Origin: Apium graveolens
Taxonomy: Eukaryota; Streptophyta; Magnoliopsida; Apiales; Apiaceae
DNA: 64,000 nucleotides
Direction of reading: 5' to 3'
Assembly: GCF_009905375.1 (NCBI RefSeq)
Contig: NC_133647.1
Location: forward strand, 4,029,847 to 4,093,846
A program made the translations under genes and the position numbers. Below are positions 46,417 through 57,240 of this stretch, one piece after another (within the stretch, counting starts at the first letter, position 1; the number at the start of each line of letters is the position of its first letter). The notes beneath the pieces are model-generated. The model did not search any database and was not told the DNA's origin. It saw nothing but the letters and a program-made list of their open reading frames with translations.

Positions 46417-47115
46417 TGTCACGCCCCGACAAAATTCAGCTTCTTTGTGCGCGGAAGATTCTAGAGAAGACCAGATTGGTCCGGATGACTCTAGAATATA
46501 GCGGAATATTATGGAAGTCTTTAGAAGGAACTTGGAGATTCAAGAAGGATCTAGAAGATGGTGGAGCTTGGCGGAACCTTCCGGAACCTTCAAGGTTTGG
46601 GAGCTTTCTAGAGATTTCCTAGGAATACTTGTGTATATTCTAGATAGGAATATTCTAGAATAATAATGTATAAATAGTTAGAGAATAATCTAGAAGTATT
46701 ATGGGATGTACATGTTCTAGAATTCTCTCCAAGTGGTGGAGGAGCCTATAAATAGGTGAGACCCCTCATTTGGAGAGGCATAGAGAGGAAGATAGTGGAA
46801 TAGAGCAAAGTGAGAGCATTCAAGAGGAAGGCAAGAGGGCTTGTCTAGTGAGGGGTGAGTGTTAAACTTTGTAATACTAGCAAGGGGCTGGTGTGTAGAT
46901 CAAGGGGATCCAACTCTTGTAATATTGGGTTACTAATGAAGAAAGGGTCTTTGTTAGTAAGTGTGTGTTTCCTCTTACATTTCTCTTAAATCCGCTGCAT
47001 AAGTGTTAGGGCGACACTTGGGGGAAGGTTGGTCTAGTAGTTTGTTGGGAGGGCAACAAGCGCTAGACGCCGGCATGATTGGACTTAGAAGGGATCGAAC
47101 TCTAAGGCTGTGACA
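46417..47115 (+). repeat. 5' LTR of element B
   Basis: It is 699 bp with TGTCACG...TGACA ends. A TATAAATA box lies at about 46747-46754. It has many TTCTAGA words (an AGAATATTCTAGAAT cluster near 46640-46660). Confidence 0.85.
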
Positions 47116-47192
47116 ATTTGGCATCAGAGCTAAAGGTTACAGAGGGCGTAATCTTGACACGGGGAATGGCGAAAAAGGTTGACTAAGTTCTC

Positions 47193-48300
47193 ATGGCCTT
47201 CGGCGCGGGCTTGGAGAAATTGGAGACGCACATGGAGCTAATCGAGATCCATTTCAAGACCTTGAAGGATCATGTATTTGAGGAGTTTGGACGTGTTAAA
47301 GAGGAAGTCCAAGACTTGTCAATGAAGGAGGTGGCACGAGAGGAGCGGGTCACCAATTTGGAAATGATGGTCATCGAGGCATGCGGCGACTTCAAGGCAC
47401 AGTTGGCTAGGATTGAGACGGGCATATGCATGGAGGCGGCTTCATGGCGATAGAGGCGCCAAGGTTGGAGGCACCTAAATCCAAGGAGTTCAATGGCGTA
47501 AGGGACGCCAAGGTTGTGGAGAATTTCCTTTGGGACATGGAGAATTACTTCGAGGCGGTCAGAATTATTGATGAGACAACAAAGGTACGTACGGCTGCCC
47601 GATATCTTAGTGATAATGCTACTTTATGGTGGCGTCGGAAGCATAGCGACATGGAGAAAGGCCTTTCTCGCATAGACACGTGGGGAGACTTCAAATGAGA
47701 GCTTAAAAGGCAATTCTACCCCGAGAACGTGATCTACATGGCAAGGAAGAATCTAAGGGAGCTCAAACATCAGGGTAACATAAGGGACTACATGAATGAG
47801 TTCACTATCTTGATGTTGCAAATTCCAAGCATGACGGGTGAGGATTTTTTGTCCTACTTTGTGGATGGACTACAAAATTGGGCAAAATAAGAGCTTCAAC
47901 GAAGGAACGTCAAGGATGTAGATGAGGCAATAATCGTGGCGGAGTCCTTGATGGAGTTTCAAAGAGAGTCTTTCAAATCGAGTACGCTTCAAGAGGGAAG
48001 TGATGAGGAAGATGTTGACTCGAGAAGTGGAAGTCCACGAAGGAGGCGCGATGCGAGGGCATCATCAAGCCATGGCCCAAGCGAGGGAAAGCCTAAGGGC
48101 TATGTGCCAAAGAAGGGTTGCTACGTGTGCAAGGGGCCACACATTATGGCGAAGTGTCCGAAGTTGGGGTTGTTGAGCGCAAGGATCCAACGCGAGGAAG
48201 AGGAGCCGAGGAGGTTGTCGACCTTAGAAAGGGTGGAGGCGCCATCGATGGAACCAAAAGTAACCTACCTTCAAAGTTTGAGGCTAGTTGAGGATGATCA
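47193..48300 (+). pseudogene. gag: Element B gag
   Basis: Starts MAFGAGLEKLETHMELIE and has a helical N-terminus. A frame change near 47440 leads into the gag domain (SKEFNGVRDAKVVENFLWDMENYF ... ATLWWRRKHSD). A TGA near 47696 and a TAA near 47888 interrupt it. It then continues in a third segment with an acidic/basic linker and a knuckle CYVCKGPHIMAKCPK near 48118-48160. The knuckle spacing (CX2C...HX4C) is that of gag nucleocapsid. Confidence 0.75.
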
Positions 48301-48579
48301 ACCCTCAACAAAGGAGGAGAAGGGATGCCAAGCCAAGAAGAGGGCAATGAGGCTAAGAAAGGTGCTAAGGGCAGCACAACCAAGGGGAGTCCAAAGTCTC
48401 CAAAGGGGAGAGGAGTCAAGGACAAGGGGCGTGTGCCGCCGGCCAAAGTGGGGTAACGTGGCGATGTTGTCGAGGCGTCGCAACATAGATCGGGCACGCG
48501 AGTAAGGGAGGAGTCACCACCGGTATCTCCAACAAAAGTCGAGGGACGACGTGAGGTGAAGGAAATACTTGGTGAGTGA

Positions 48580-48757
48580 CTCGTAAAAATCAAGGGTTGG
48601 CACCGAGTAGGCAATACTTGGTGAGGTGGAAGGGTGCGGCACCAAGAAAGGCAACGTGGGAGTTGGAGCCGAACTTGGAGCAACACCAAGTGATATTGGA
48701 GCGCTATCGGAAGGCGAGGGCGTCGACGAGGGCGTCGACGAATTTGGTGGGGGAGAG
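48580..48757 (+). pseudogene. Element B chromodomain remnant
   Basis: About 60 codons include QYLVRWKGAAPRKATWELE and a downstream QVILERY, the core of the chromodomain found at the end of chromovirus integrases. Such domains bind modified histone H3 and steer integration. It follows gag after only 280 bp and ends at the polypurine tract. Confidence 0.75.
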
Positions 48758-49477
48758 TGTCACGCCCTGACAAAATTCAGCCTCTTTGTGCGCGGAAGAT
48801 TCTAGAGAACACAAGAATGGTCCGGATGACTCTAGAATATAGCGGAATATTGTGAAAGTCTTTAGAAGTAGCTTGGAGATTCAAGAAGATCTAGAAGATG
48901 GTGGAGCTTGGTGGAGCTTGGCGGAACCTTCCGGAACCTTCAGGAACCTTCAAGGCTTGGGAGCTTTCTAGAGATTTCCTAGGAATACTTGTGTATATTC
49001 TAGATAGGATTATTCTAGAATAATAATATATAGATAGTTAGTGGAATAATCTAGAAGCATGTGGGATGTACATGTTCTAGAATTCTCTCCAAATGGTGGA
49101 GGAGCCTATAAATAGGTGAGACCCCTCATTTGGAGAGGCATAAAGAGGAAGATAGTGGAATAGAGCAAAATGAGAGCATTCAAGAGGAAGGCAAGAGGAC
49201 TTGTCTAGTGAGGGGTGAGTGCTAAACTTTGTAATACTAGCAAGGGGCTAGTGTGTGGATCAAGGGGATCCAACTCTTGTAATATTGGGTTACTAATAAA
49301 GAAAGGGTTTTTGTTAGTAAGTGTGTGTGTTTCCTCTTACATTTGTCTTAAATCCGCTGCATAAGTGTTAGGGCGACACTTGGGGGAAGGCTGGTCTAGT
49401 AGTTCATTGGGAGGGCGACAAGCGCTAGATGCCGGCACGGTTGGACTTAGAAGGGGTCGAACTCTAAGGCCGTGACA
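48758..49477 (+). repeat. 3' LTR of element B
   Basis: It is 720 bp, longer than the 5' LTR mainly through a small internal repeat (GGAGCTTGGT and GGAACCTTC units near 48903-48950). Ends CGTGACA. Confidence 0.85.
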
Positions 49478-49481
49478 TCAG

Positions 49482-49993
49482 GCTGAGTTTGCATACAATC
49501 GTTCAACAAGCCAGACAATGGGAAAAAGTCCTTTTGAGGTTGTATATGGTCAGAATCCTTCTAGTCCATTAGAATTGGCTCCCCTACAAGCTACTAATAA
49601 TTTCAGCGGAGATGCAGCTGATAGAGCTGATCATATCAAGAAATTACATGAGCAAGTCAGATTAAAAATAGTAAAACAGAATGAGAAATACAAGAAGAAG
49701 GCGAACAAGTTTAGAAAGCCATCTGTCTCCAAAGAGGGTGATTTGGTATGGATTCATCTGCGTAAGGAACGCTTTCCTAGAGGAAGATCCGGAAAGTTAA
49801 GTCCTAGAGCTGATGGACCATTCAAAGTACTTCAAAAAAATGGTGAAAATGCTTACAAGATTGAACTTCCTGGTAACTATGGTGTGTCTACTATGGTGTG
49901 TCTGCTACATTTAATGTGTCTGATCTCTCACCTTACATAGATAATGACAAAAATAAAGACTCGATGACGAGTCCGTTTTCAACCCGGGGAGAA
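49482..49993 (+). pseudogene. Ty3/gypsy A integrase C-terminus
   Basis: Resumes A's integrase after B with AEFAYNRST, GKSPFEVVYGQNP, the GDLVWIHLRKERFPRGRSGKL block and ADGPFKVLQKNGENAYKIELP. It then reaches the GGGGAGAA tract at the LTR. A short repeat (TATGGTGTGTCTRCTA, near 49877-49907) shifts the frame at the end. Confidence 0.8.
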
Positions 49994-50332
49994 TGACCCA
50001 GAAAAATCAGAATTCTGAGAAGGATGCCCAGAATTGTATATTCTGAATTAACGTATTTGCATTATGCTTAGTTTCTTGTGTTTTTATCATTTCCTAGACT
50101 AGTTTATGAATAAGAAAGTTCTAGAAATGAAATAAATTATATCATTTTATTTTCCAAGTCTCGAACGTCAAAAGATTAGCATTTATTTCAAGTACAATGC
50201 ATCTACCTATATATGGAGGAAGGGGTGTTTCTGGCCAAGCCTATATAAAGACCATTCCAATTATGTAACAGAACAATCTGAAGTTGAATACAAATAATAT
50301 TTCTTTGTGTTAAAAGAGTATTGTTTTTAATA
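49994..50332 (+). repeat. LTR of gypsy element A (right, truncated)
   Basis: Matches the left LTR from TGACSCA to about the GTATTGTTYTTAATA stretch, then homology stops. The last 110 or so bases, including the TGTCA end, are missing. Confidence 0.75.
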
Positions 50333-50535
50333 TTTAATTTCTAAATTTTATTTTTAGAACTAAATGGGCGGTGAGTTTAGGTAATCCTCAAAACCTAATT
50401 TTCATTATCTTATGAGTGTTTTAGTAATATTTTAGTAAATATATTTTATTTTTAGAACTTAAATACATGTGTAACCTTAACCATATGACATATTTACAAT
50501 TATTAAATAAAAAGGGACTTATTAGTAAAGCGTAC
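50333..50535. other. Probable intron sequence right of the gypsy cluster
   Basis: AT-rich; continues from the donor of the - strand exon at 50536. No transposon match. Confidence 0.4.
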
Positions 50536-50964
50536 CTGATACTTAGCTTTGTTTGTGAACTCAAAATGCCATATTTTGGGAGCAACATAGTTTGTGACAA
50601 CATTTCGAGTAATGAAACCAGTACGCCCGCCATGAATAGTCCAGTGATACTCCGGGCAAGCCGTCATCACGACTTCAAACACCTGAGTCCCTGAACAAAT
50701 CAAACATCAATTGATATCAACATTTAACCAAATTTTATAATTCATACTTAACAAATTCATTATATATTTACCTTCTGACATGGACTCAGACAATAGTTGT
50801 GGACTCTTCGGATATGTGTGGCAAGTAAAGGTTGTAAATAAAGATTTGGGAGGCTTTGGTATCTGTCGCAAGACATCCAAACGCCGGTCTATAACATCAG
50901 TGAACCTGGGAAGCTGCAGATTTTCTGGTGGCTTTGAACAAACGAAGCGCACCAAAAAATTGCC
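50536..50964 (-). CDS. Two internal exons of an unrecognised host gene
   Basis: On the - strand, exon 50964-50772 (acceptor CCTTTTGTAG, donor GTAAAT) joins in frame to exon 50690-50536 (acceptor TTTGTTCAG, donor GTACGC). Together they give about 116 codons without stop. Recognisable stretches are PRFTDVIDRRLDVLRQIPKP and CPEYHWTIHGGRTGFITRNV. Composition and clean splice sites speak for a real protein. I do not recognise the family. The second exon ends in phase 0. The next exon of the gene may be 39523-39075, some 11 kb away across the gypsy cluster. Exons further upstream were not found; that side runs into element C. Confidence 0.55.
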
Positions 50965-52082
50965 ACTACAAAAGGTGCCAAGAAAAAAAGAAAGTTTTCA
51001 GAATAAAACAATAGAATGAATATAATATTTACTCAACATTAAAAAAATTAGGCATACAAATGAAAATATATGAATATTGTTAACTACATAGAAATTACTT
51101 AGATAAAAGATAAAGATGCAGAATGTAAACGATAACATATAGTTGTTGCATTTATATACTAAGGCGTGTTACAATATATGAGGCCAAGCCTCTTTAATTA
51201 TAAAGGATAAAATCCTCTCGCTCTCAAAGCTTGATACCATGCTACACAATTAATTATTTTACCAACTAGTTTATTTATTTTCTTTTCCAATGTAGTCTTA
51301 TCGGGACATTGGTAGGTGTGGAAAGAAGATCTCTACAATAACAGTTTGTAACTATAATACTTATAACTGGAATTTATCAATGACAGAAGCCCTGTATGTA
51401 TGTGCTATATGCGTGTGTGTAACATGTTGTTGACTAAATTTTGCACTAAAAAAAGAGTTAATTAACTAAAGGGATTAATAAAGTAAAACTAACACCTACG
51501 GAACAATAACAGTGATTCATTTTACACAATGAAATAGATAAATTATTTTACTTTCTTGCTCAGTTTTTGCATTAAATTATTCCAAAAAACTTCTGACATT
51601 ATATGCTAACCCGAACATCAAATCTTTTTTCTACTTAGATAAGTATAAGGTAGCTCTAATAGCTAACAAATCATCTTCTAGATTTAATGTATCTTAGATG
51701 TCTTAATGTAACAAAGTTTAAATTACGGGGTATATTTCATTATGTCCATGCAAGATAATATGAGAAGGAAGAAAATGATGAATAAATAGTACAGTCTTTT
51801 GAGTAAAAGTATAAGGGTTGATAAATAAATGAACAAGATAAAAGGTGGATAGATAAAGGCAGAGAAAAAAGAGGTTTTGGGGTATCGATTAAGAAGTGAA
51901 AACTGTGTGTTGTTCTCAGGAGAGACCAGGCCTCTCGAAAGCTCTGGCTTGTATTAAACTGGTGTGTTTTGCTGAGTGTTAAGTTTTATTTTCGTTACTA
52001 GTATCTTTTTAAGTCTGATTAAGTAGTTGTTATGGTATTTTACTACCAGAAAGTGAGTTAATATTATCAAGTGTAAGCAAAG
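50965..52082. other. Unassigned sequence, probably including the left LTR of element C
   Basis: No gene recognised. Words near 51172-51245 (TGTTACAATATATGAGG, TTGATACCATG) recall copia LTR and primer-site sequence on the - strand. The last few hundred bases before 52083 probably form element C's LTR, but with no right-hand copy the limits cannot be set. Confidence 0.35.
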
Positions 52083-55000
52083 TGGTATCACAGTAGTGAA
52101 GATTTGCGTGTGAACAGAAATGGGAGCTCCACCGAGTAATCAGCACTGTATTGAGTTTCTAGAGCAAGGGATAGGCAGTCTCGAAGCGACGATGACAGAA
52201 CAAATAATGACGGTGTTCAAACCGCTACACATAGATACAACAAGCCCTAATTTTTTATCTCACTAATTCATCGGAATAAACAATGCGAGGAACGAAATTA
52301 AAAAGTCAAGAGAGAAACAAGAAGGGTTTATAAACACAGTCAAAGGGAAGCAAGAGAGGTTCCGGGATGAGATTCGATCCACGTTAACTTCGTTAAAATT
52401 TTTATGCTCAAATCAAGGTGAGGGTTTAAATTCAACAATAGATTATGAACTGAAATAACAGTAGTTTGGTCAATGACGAAGAGGTGCTGGAACAAACCGG
52501 TGGGTCCGAACTCGAGTCAGGCCGAGGAGCACGATATGGGTCGGTCACGGTCACGGTGCTAGGTATGGAGCGGGCGGAGGCCCGGATTTTGGAGGTCACT
52601 CTCAGTATGGGTATTCTGGGGGGTCTAATTTGATTGTAAAAAGATTAGATCTACCGATATTTGTAGGAGCAAACCCCGAAGGATGGATTTTGTGTGCTAA
52701 ACGATTTTTTAATTTTTACAAATTGACTGCTGTAAGCGGAGATAGTAGCAATGGATGGAGATCCTCTTTTGTGGTTTCAATGGGAAAATGGGCGATAACC
52801 AATCAGTAGTTGGGCTGAACTAAAACAGATTTTGCTGCAACATTTTCGAACCACGTCTGTTGGTAGTTTGCAGGAGCAGAGTCATGCCTAAACTTATTCT
52901 GTGGCGGACTACTGAAGAGGGCTTATAGAACTCATGGCACCGTTGGTGGAGGTGCGAGAGGAGATAGCGAAGGGGCAATGGAATGGTTTAAAAGATGAAA
53001 TCGAAGCAGGCGTAAGGCTGTTAGGACCACAAAATTTCGATCATGCAATGGATTTATTAGTGAAGATAGAGGATAATTTGTGATGTAGTACGGAAGCTTG
53101 AATTAAGTTACATGCTAAAGTAACAGGGAGCAAAGGTACGTATAGCCCTTTTAACTATAGTTCAGCTTCACAAAAGTCATACAGCCTGCCATCTTTATTG
53201 AGTGAGCAGAAAAATTGTAGTGAGTCATATGGTGGCACTAGATCACCTACCGTAGTCTCCAGCCAATATGGATCAAGTGCTAGTTCAAAATACTCGAACC
53301 AGTTACCAATGGCAAAATACTTCACCAAAGACAATTAAACTGTTGGGAGTAGTAAAAGGTGAACATATCGTCGTGATGATTGATCCGTGGGCTACACATA
53401 ACCTCATATCAACGGAAAGTGCAAAAACTAGAGATTTTAGTGATGCCAATAAAGGGTTTTGGTGTGGCTCTAGGGATAGGGGAATCAGTTCAAAGAAGTG
53501 AAATATGCAAAAATTTAGCAGTTTGGATACAGGGCATTGAAGAAGTTGAAAATATTCTACCACTGAAGCTAGGGAATTCAAATTAATTCTTGGGCATCGA
53601 GTGGCTGGAGAAATTAGGGACTATAAGCACAAACTGAAAAACACAAACATCATGTTTTCATGTTCAAGAAAAAAAAATACTATTAAAGTGGAACCATCGT
53701 TGGGAAAAACTATGATCTCTCTAAAGGCAATGATTCGAGCATTAAAGAAGACTGGTTCAGGGTTTTTGGTCGAGCTAAATTATATGGACAACCAAGTGAT
53801 GCAGATTGGGGAAGACAAAGAACATGAAACTGTGCATCTATGGGTGGAGTCAATAGTACAACAGTTCGAGGAGGTGTTTCAAATGCCAGTTGGTTTACCA
53901 CTTGCTTGAGCTTATGCTTACGCTATCAATCTTAAGGCAGGGACTAGTTTCTGTGAGACCCTACTGATACCCTTATATTAAAAAAAAGAGCTTGAACAAA
54001 TGATACAAGACATGTTGCCACCAATACCATTCAGGCATCTCGAAGCCCATTCTCCGGTCCTGTTATTTTAGTTAAAAAAGAAAAATTCCTCGTGGCATTT
54101 TTATATCGATTATCGCACATTAAATAAAGTATTTATCTGGATAAGTACCTTATTTCGGTAATCGATGAATTGTTAGATGAATTGTATGGGGCAGCCATAT
54201 TTTCAAAATTAGATCTCAAATCAGAGTACCATCAGATTCAAATCAAGGAAGAGGATATTCATAAGACGGCATTTCAAACACACAAGGGTCAATAAGAGTT
54301 TTGTGTGCTTCCGTTCAGGTTGATGAATGGGCCAGCCACTTTTCAAGCCCTAATGAACGAGGTTTTCAAACCTTACCTACGTCGCTTTGTTTTTTTTTTA
54401 CTATATTATAATCTATAGGTCGAATGTTGAGGAGCATAAGGAACATTTAACAGTGGTTTTACGGACTTTAAAACATCAGATGTATGTGAATTAAATAAAT
54501 GTGCTTTTGATCGGACGAAGGTAGCCTATTTAGGTCACATAGTGTCATCTGAAGGAGTGTCAGTGGATACCGAGAAAATCAAGGCGATGGTTGATTGGAA
54601 GGTGCCTAAAAATGTCAAAGAATTACGTGGATTCTTGGGTTTAACCAGGTAATATCGAAAGTTCATCAAAGGTTATGCAAAAATCGCACTCCCATGACTG
54701 AGCAAATGAACAAAGAGAGCTTTAGATGGAATTCTGAGGCTACCAAGGCTTTACAGTAGCTCAAACAAATGATGACCATAACACCCATATTAGCCTTGCC
54801 CAATTTTGAGTTACCATTTGCTAAGTTACCCGAACTCTTCAATTTTGCCCTCATACCCGTGTCCATCGGACATGACACGGGTGTGGGTATGGGATCTGAG
54901 TCGGATCCTTCACATGGAAACCGAACACTTTGACCTTAAGAAATCTAATTTTATATAGTTTACAAGGCCTTACAACAACTTCATCCTCTTAATTTTAAGG

Positions 55001-55905
55001 AGGGATGTCTATGGATTACTATTTTCAACTTGTCCAATTGATTTATGTTATAAATACGACATAAACAATTGTGTAGATGTTTACTTTATGTGGCAGAAGA
55101 CACGAGTTTAAAAATGTAATGTATAAAAAGTAGGTAATTCACTTCTTTGAAGGTTATATGCCGAATTCCCGCACTGTGAAGGTTATATGCCAAATCCCCG
55201 CACCCGTGTCCAATTTTGGATCCATATCCATGAATCCTATTTTTTTAAAAACTAAGAGTTTGACACTTGGATCCACACCCATATCCGACACCCGTACCCC
55301 AAGTTCGGGTAACTTGGACCATTTGTGATAGAGATGGAAGCTTCAGGGGTTCAATAAGGGCGCCTCATTGCATTTTATAGTGGCATGTTGGGCACAAGAG
55401 CTCGCCTCAAATCAGTTTATGAAAAGGAGCTGATGGAGATTGTCCTGTGAAGTGGAGACATTATTTGCTCGGCAGAAAATTCACAATTAAGATGGATCAA
55501 CAAAGTTTAAGATTTCTACTTGAACAAAAGGAGATATGAGCTGAATAGCGAAGGCGCGTGCGCAAGTTATGGGGATTACATATGAAATTCAATATCAGCC
55601 CAGTCCCTCCAATCTTGTGGCAGGAGCACTGTCTCGAAAAGTTAGTGTACTTGTAGAATTAAGCAGCATGGTAACTACTCATGGATCAGCTTGGGAAACT
55701 ATTCAGCAACAAATTCAAAATGAACCATATATGGTTAGGTTACGGCAGGGAAATTTTCAAGGAGGTAAATGCTCGAAAGGGTTTGAAATGGAACAGGTGA
55801 TTATAAAATCCAAAGGGAGGTTGGTGATTCCAAAGAGGTGTGCTTTTATTACTACTGTGTTGCAAGAGTACCATAATTCAGCAGTAGGGGGACATGCGGG
55901 TGAAT
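52083..55905 (+). mobile_element. Ty3/gypsy element C, heavily decayed, 3' truncated
   Basis: A TGGTATCACAG primer-like site at 52083 is followed by ATG 52120 and degraded gag (PIFVGANPEGWI; WAELKQILLQHF). The protease remnant (VVMIDPWATHNLIS near 53370-53410) has Pro-Trp where Ser/Thr-Gly normally follows the catalytic Asp. Reverse transcriptase pieces include [15 protein letters not shown] and [20 protein letters not shown], then the connection GFLGLTR and RNase [11 protein letters not shown]. The integrase zinc region begins (HNSAVGGHAGEL) and stops at about 55905. Nearly every reading frame is broken. No right LTR was found. Confidence 0.8.
54821..55317. mobile_element. 497-bp inverted-repeat element (MITE) in gypsy C
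   Basis: It is flanked by an 8-bp direct repeat ACCATTTG (54813-54820 and 55318-55325). Without the insertion the gypsy frame reads straight through this site. Ends are CTAAGTTACCCGAACT and, on the - strand, CCAAGTTACCCGAACT. The interior has ACCCGTGTC/GACACGGGT words and no coding capacity. An 8-bp target duplication suggests hAT, though the terminal bases are not typical. Confidence 0.75.
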
Positions 55906-56275
55906 TAAACAGACGAAATAGGCCTGAAATGTCACTACTTTGAGACAAAATGCCCCAAACATCACAATTTAAAAAATTGGACCTAAGTGTCACTTTATAA
56001 ACTTGGAAAACTCTAGTTCGGTCGCCATTTTTGGATAATTCAATTTTTTAATTAAGTATATAACTTGAAGTCCCATTTTGAGCCCCATAAACAACACTCG
56101 ATATTACGTTTTTAACAATAAAACACAACTTAAAAACACATTTCATTAATTTATATTAACATTTTTATTTTTGAACCCTATTAAACCTAGTTACACTTCT
56201 GAACAAAAAAATTAGAGAAACCTGCCTTGGTGCCGGAAATGACTTCTTGTTTAGGGTGTTAAGAGATCTTAGCAT
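55906..56275. other. Intergenic sequence between element C and the ubiquitin pseudogene
   Basis: AT-rich with no gene recognised. Homology to gypsy integrase ends near 55905. Confidence 0.45.
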
Positions 56276-56505
56276 GCCACCACGTAAGCGGACTACCAAG
56301 TAAAGGGTTGATTCCTTCAGAATTGCATATTCAGATAAGGTACATTCATCCTGAAGTTGTTTGCCAGCAAAGATGAGCCTTTGCTGGTTACGGGGGGGGT
56401 CCCTTCCTTGACTTGAATCTTGTCTTTAACATTTTCTACGGTGTCAGAGCTTTCGACCTCAAGTGAAATAGTCTTTCCAGTAAGAGTTTTCACAAAGATC
56501 TGCAT
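56276..56505 (-). pseudogene. Ubiquitin-coding unit with frameshift
   Basis: The - strand reads [18 protein letters not shown] from ATG 56505 and follows ubiquitin to about residue 38. There a C/G run near 56396-56402 shifts the frame. After the shift the remainder of ubiquitin is readable ([14 protein letters not shown] ... LVVRLRGG) and ends at Gly76 near 56276. After Gly76 the frame continues with Met, as between polyubiquitin repeats, but no second unit follows. Some residues differ from the nearly invariant protein. The frameshift, the single unit and the substitutions make it a pseudogene. It lies immediately downstream of the HECT-exon array on the same strand. Confidence 0.8.
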
Positions 56506-56625
56506 TTGTTATTGGATAAAAAATAAAAGGGAAATCAAGTCGTCGTCCCAAAAAAGTAAAGAACAATCTGCAACATCGGTATCAATTATAGATTATAATG
56601 GCAGTGCTTCATACAAAATCAGTAC

Positions 56626-57067
56626 ATGTTCATTCAATTTATACCATTCCCGTGTAAGCCCCCCCCCCCCCCCCCCGCATCTGTACCTTCCTCCCCCTGA
56701 AAGTGAACAGTTAATCTACCCTTCAAATCTTGTCTTGACCTCATGCGCAACTAATTATATGAATATCCAGGAATGCAAACCCTTCTAACAGAAATTCTTA
56801 AACGACTGTTGTGGTGGTCATGCTGATATTTAATTTTATATTTAATATGGGCAAGTCCATTGTCAAAGTCAATGAAGCGAGGAACCTTCAGCATAAGTGA
56901 GAAGGACTTCTCAAGCAAACCAGGATTTTGGTGGATGAAAGCATTGAGAAGTTTTCTATGCTTCTCCGAGAATTCGATAAACACAACCTGCTTTTCTTCT
57001 ACTTTATGAGCCGATCCTGAAGCATTGAGAATTTTGAGAACAAGCCGAGAGACCAATGGGGGGACAC
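56626..57067 (-). pseudogene. HECT-domain start exon, UPL1/2-like, copy 1
   Basis: Acceptor ending ...TTAACAG, then VSRLVLKILNASGSAHKVEE, FSEKHRKLLNAFI, the NPGLLEKSFSLMLKVPRFIDFDN block, and after a stop the MRSRQDLKGRLTVHFQGEEG block. HECT ligases pass ubiquitin from E2 to a substrate through a C-lobe Cys. That lobe is not in this unit. A TAG at 56753-56751 lies where copies 2 and 3 have Gln, and 18 consecutive C (56659-56676) replace the 5-6 seen in the other copies, which also shifts the frame. Confidence 0.8.
56659..56676 (-). repeat. C18 homopolymer in HECT exon copy 1
   Basis: Eighteen consecutive C on the + strand. The same site has five C in copy 2 (near 59540) and six in copy 3 (near 62393). 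Confidence 0.95.
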
Positions 57068-57240
57068 CTGTTAATAGTATGACAATAATTAAAGTCAGGT
57101 AATTGTATAGCAGCTTTTCCTTTTTAATCGCCGCAGGCGATGAAATAAGACACTATGAAAACGGAAGTAATAACTTCAACAAAAAAAAACTTGTTTACAT
57201 TAGGCACGATTTCAGAAGCAAACATAGCCAAAAGCCGACA

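Larger units (their letters stand above)
44541..47440 (+). repeat. 1,450-bp tandem duplication joining gypsy A integrase, a B LTR and B gag start
   Basis: 44541-45990 is repeated at 45991-47440. Each unit contains A integrase (426 bp), a complete B LTR and the first 320 bp of B's internal region. At the internal joint, B gag sequence (GAGGCGG) runs straight into A integrase (CATATTAC) with one base shared. Units differ by scattered substitutions and one indel. This structure needs a duplication after B had inserted into A. Confidence 0.85.
46417..49477 (+). mobile_element. Element B: LTR retrotransposon with gag and chromodomain but no pol
   Basis: LTRs 46417-47115 and 48758-49477 enclose 1,642 bp. 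The primer-like TGGCATCAGAGC follows the left LTR and GGTGGGGGAGAG precedes the right one. Flanking TCAG (46413-46416 and 49478-49481) is a 4-bp target duplication. Inside are a gag domain with zinc knuckle and then a chromodomain; protease, reverse transcriptase, RNase H and the integrase core are absent. A chromodomain at the pol C-terminus is the mark of Ty3/gypsy chromoviruses, so B is a deletion derivative that would need enzymes from a full relative. Confidence 0.8.
40708..50332 (+). mobile_element. Ty3/gypsy element A, decayed, with nested element B
   Basis: LTRs lie at 40708-41178 and 49994-50332 (the right one lacks its last 110 or so bases). The order gag, protease, reverse transcriptase, RNase H, integrase defines Ty3/gypsy. 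Many stops and frameshifts break all genes. The integrase is interrupted at 44966, where B and a tandem duplication lie, and resumes at 49482. LTR differences are far more numerous than in the copia element, so A is older. Confidence 0.8.

Noticed and set aside
51172..51245. Copia LTR and primer site on the - strand
   Set aside because: Only short words match; no second LTR or coding region to confirm.
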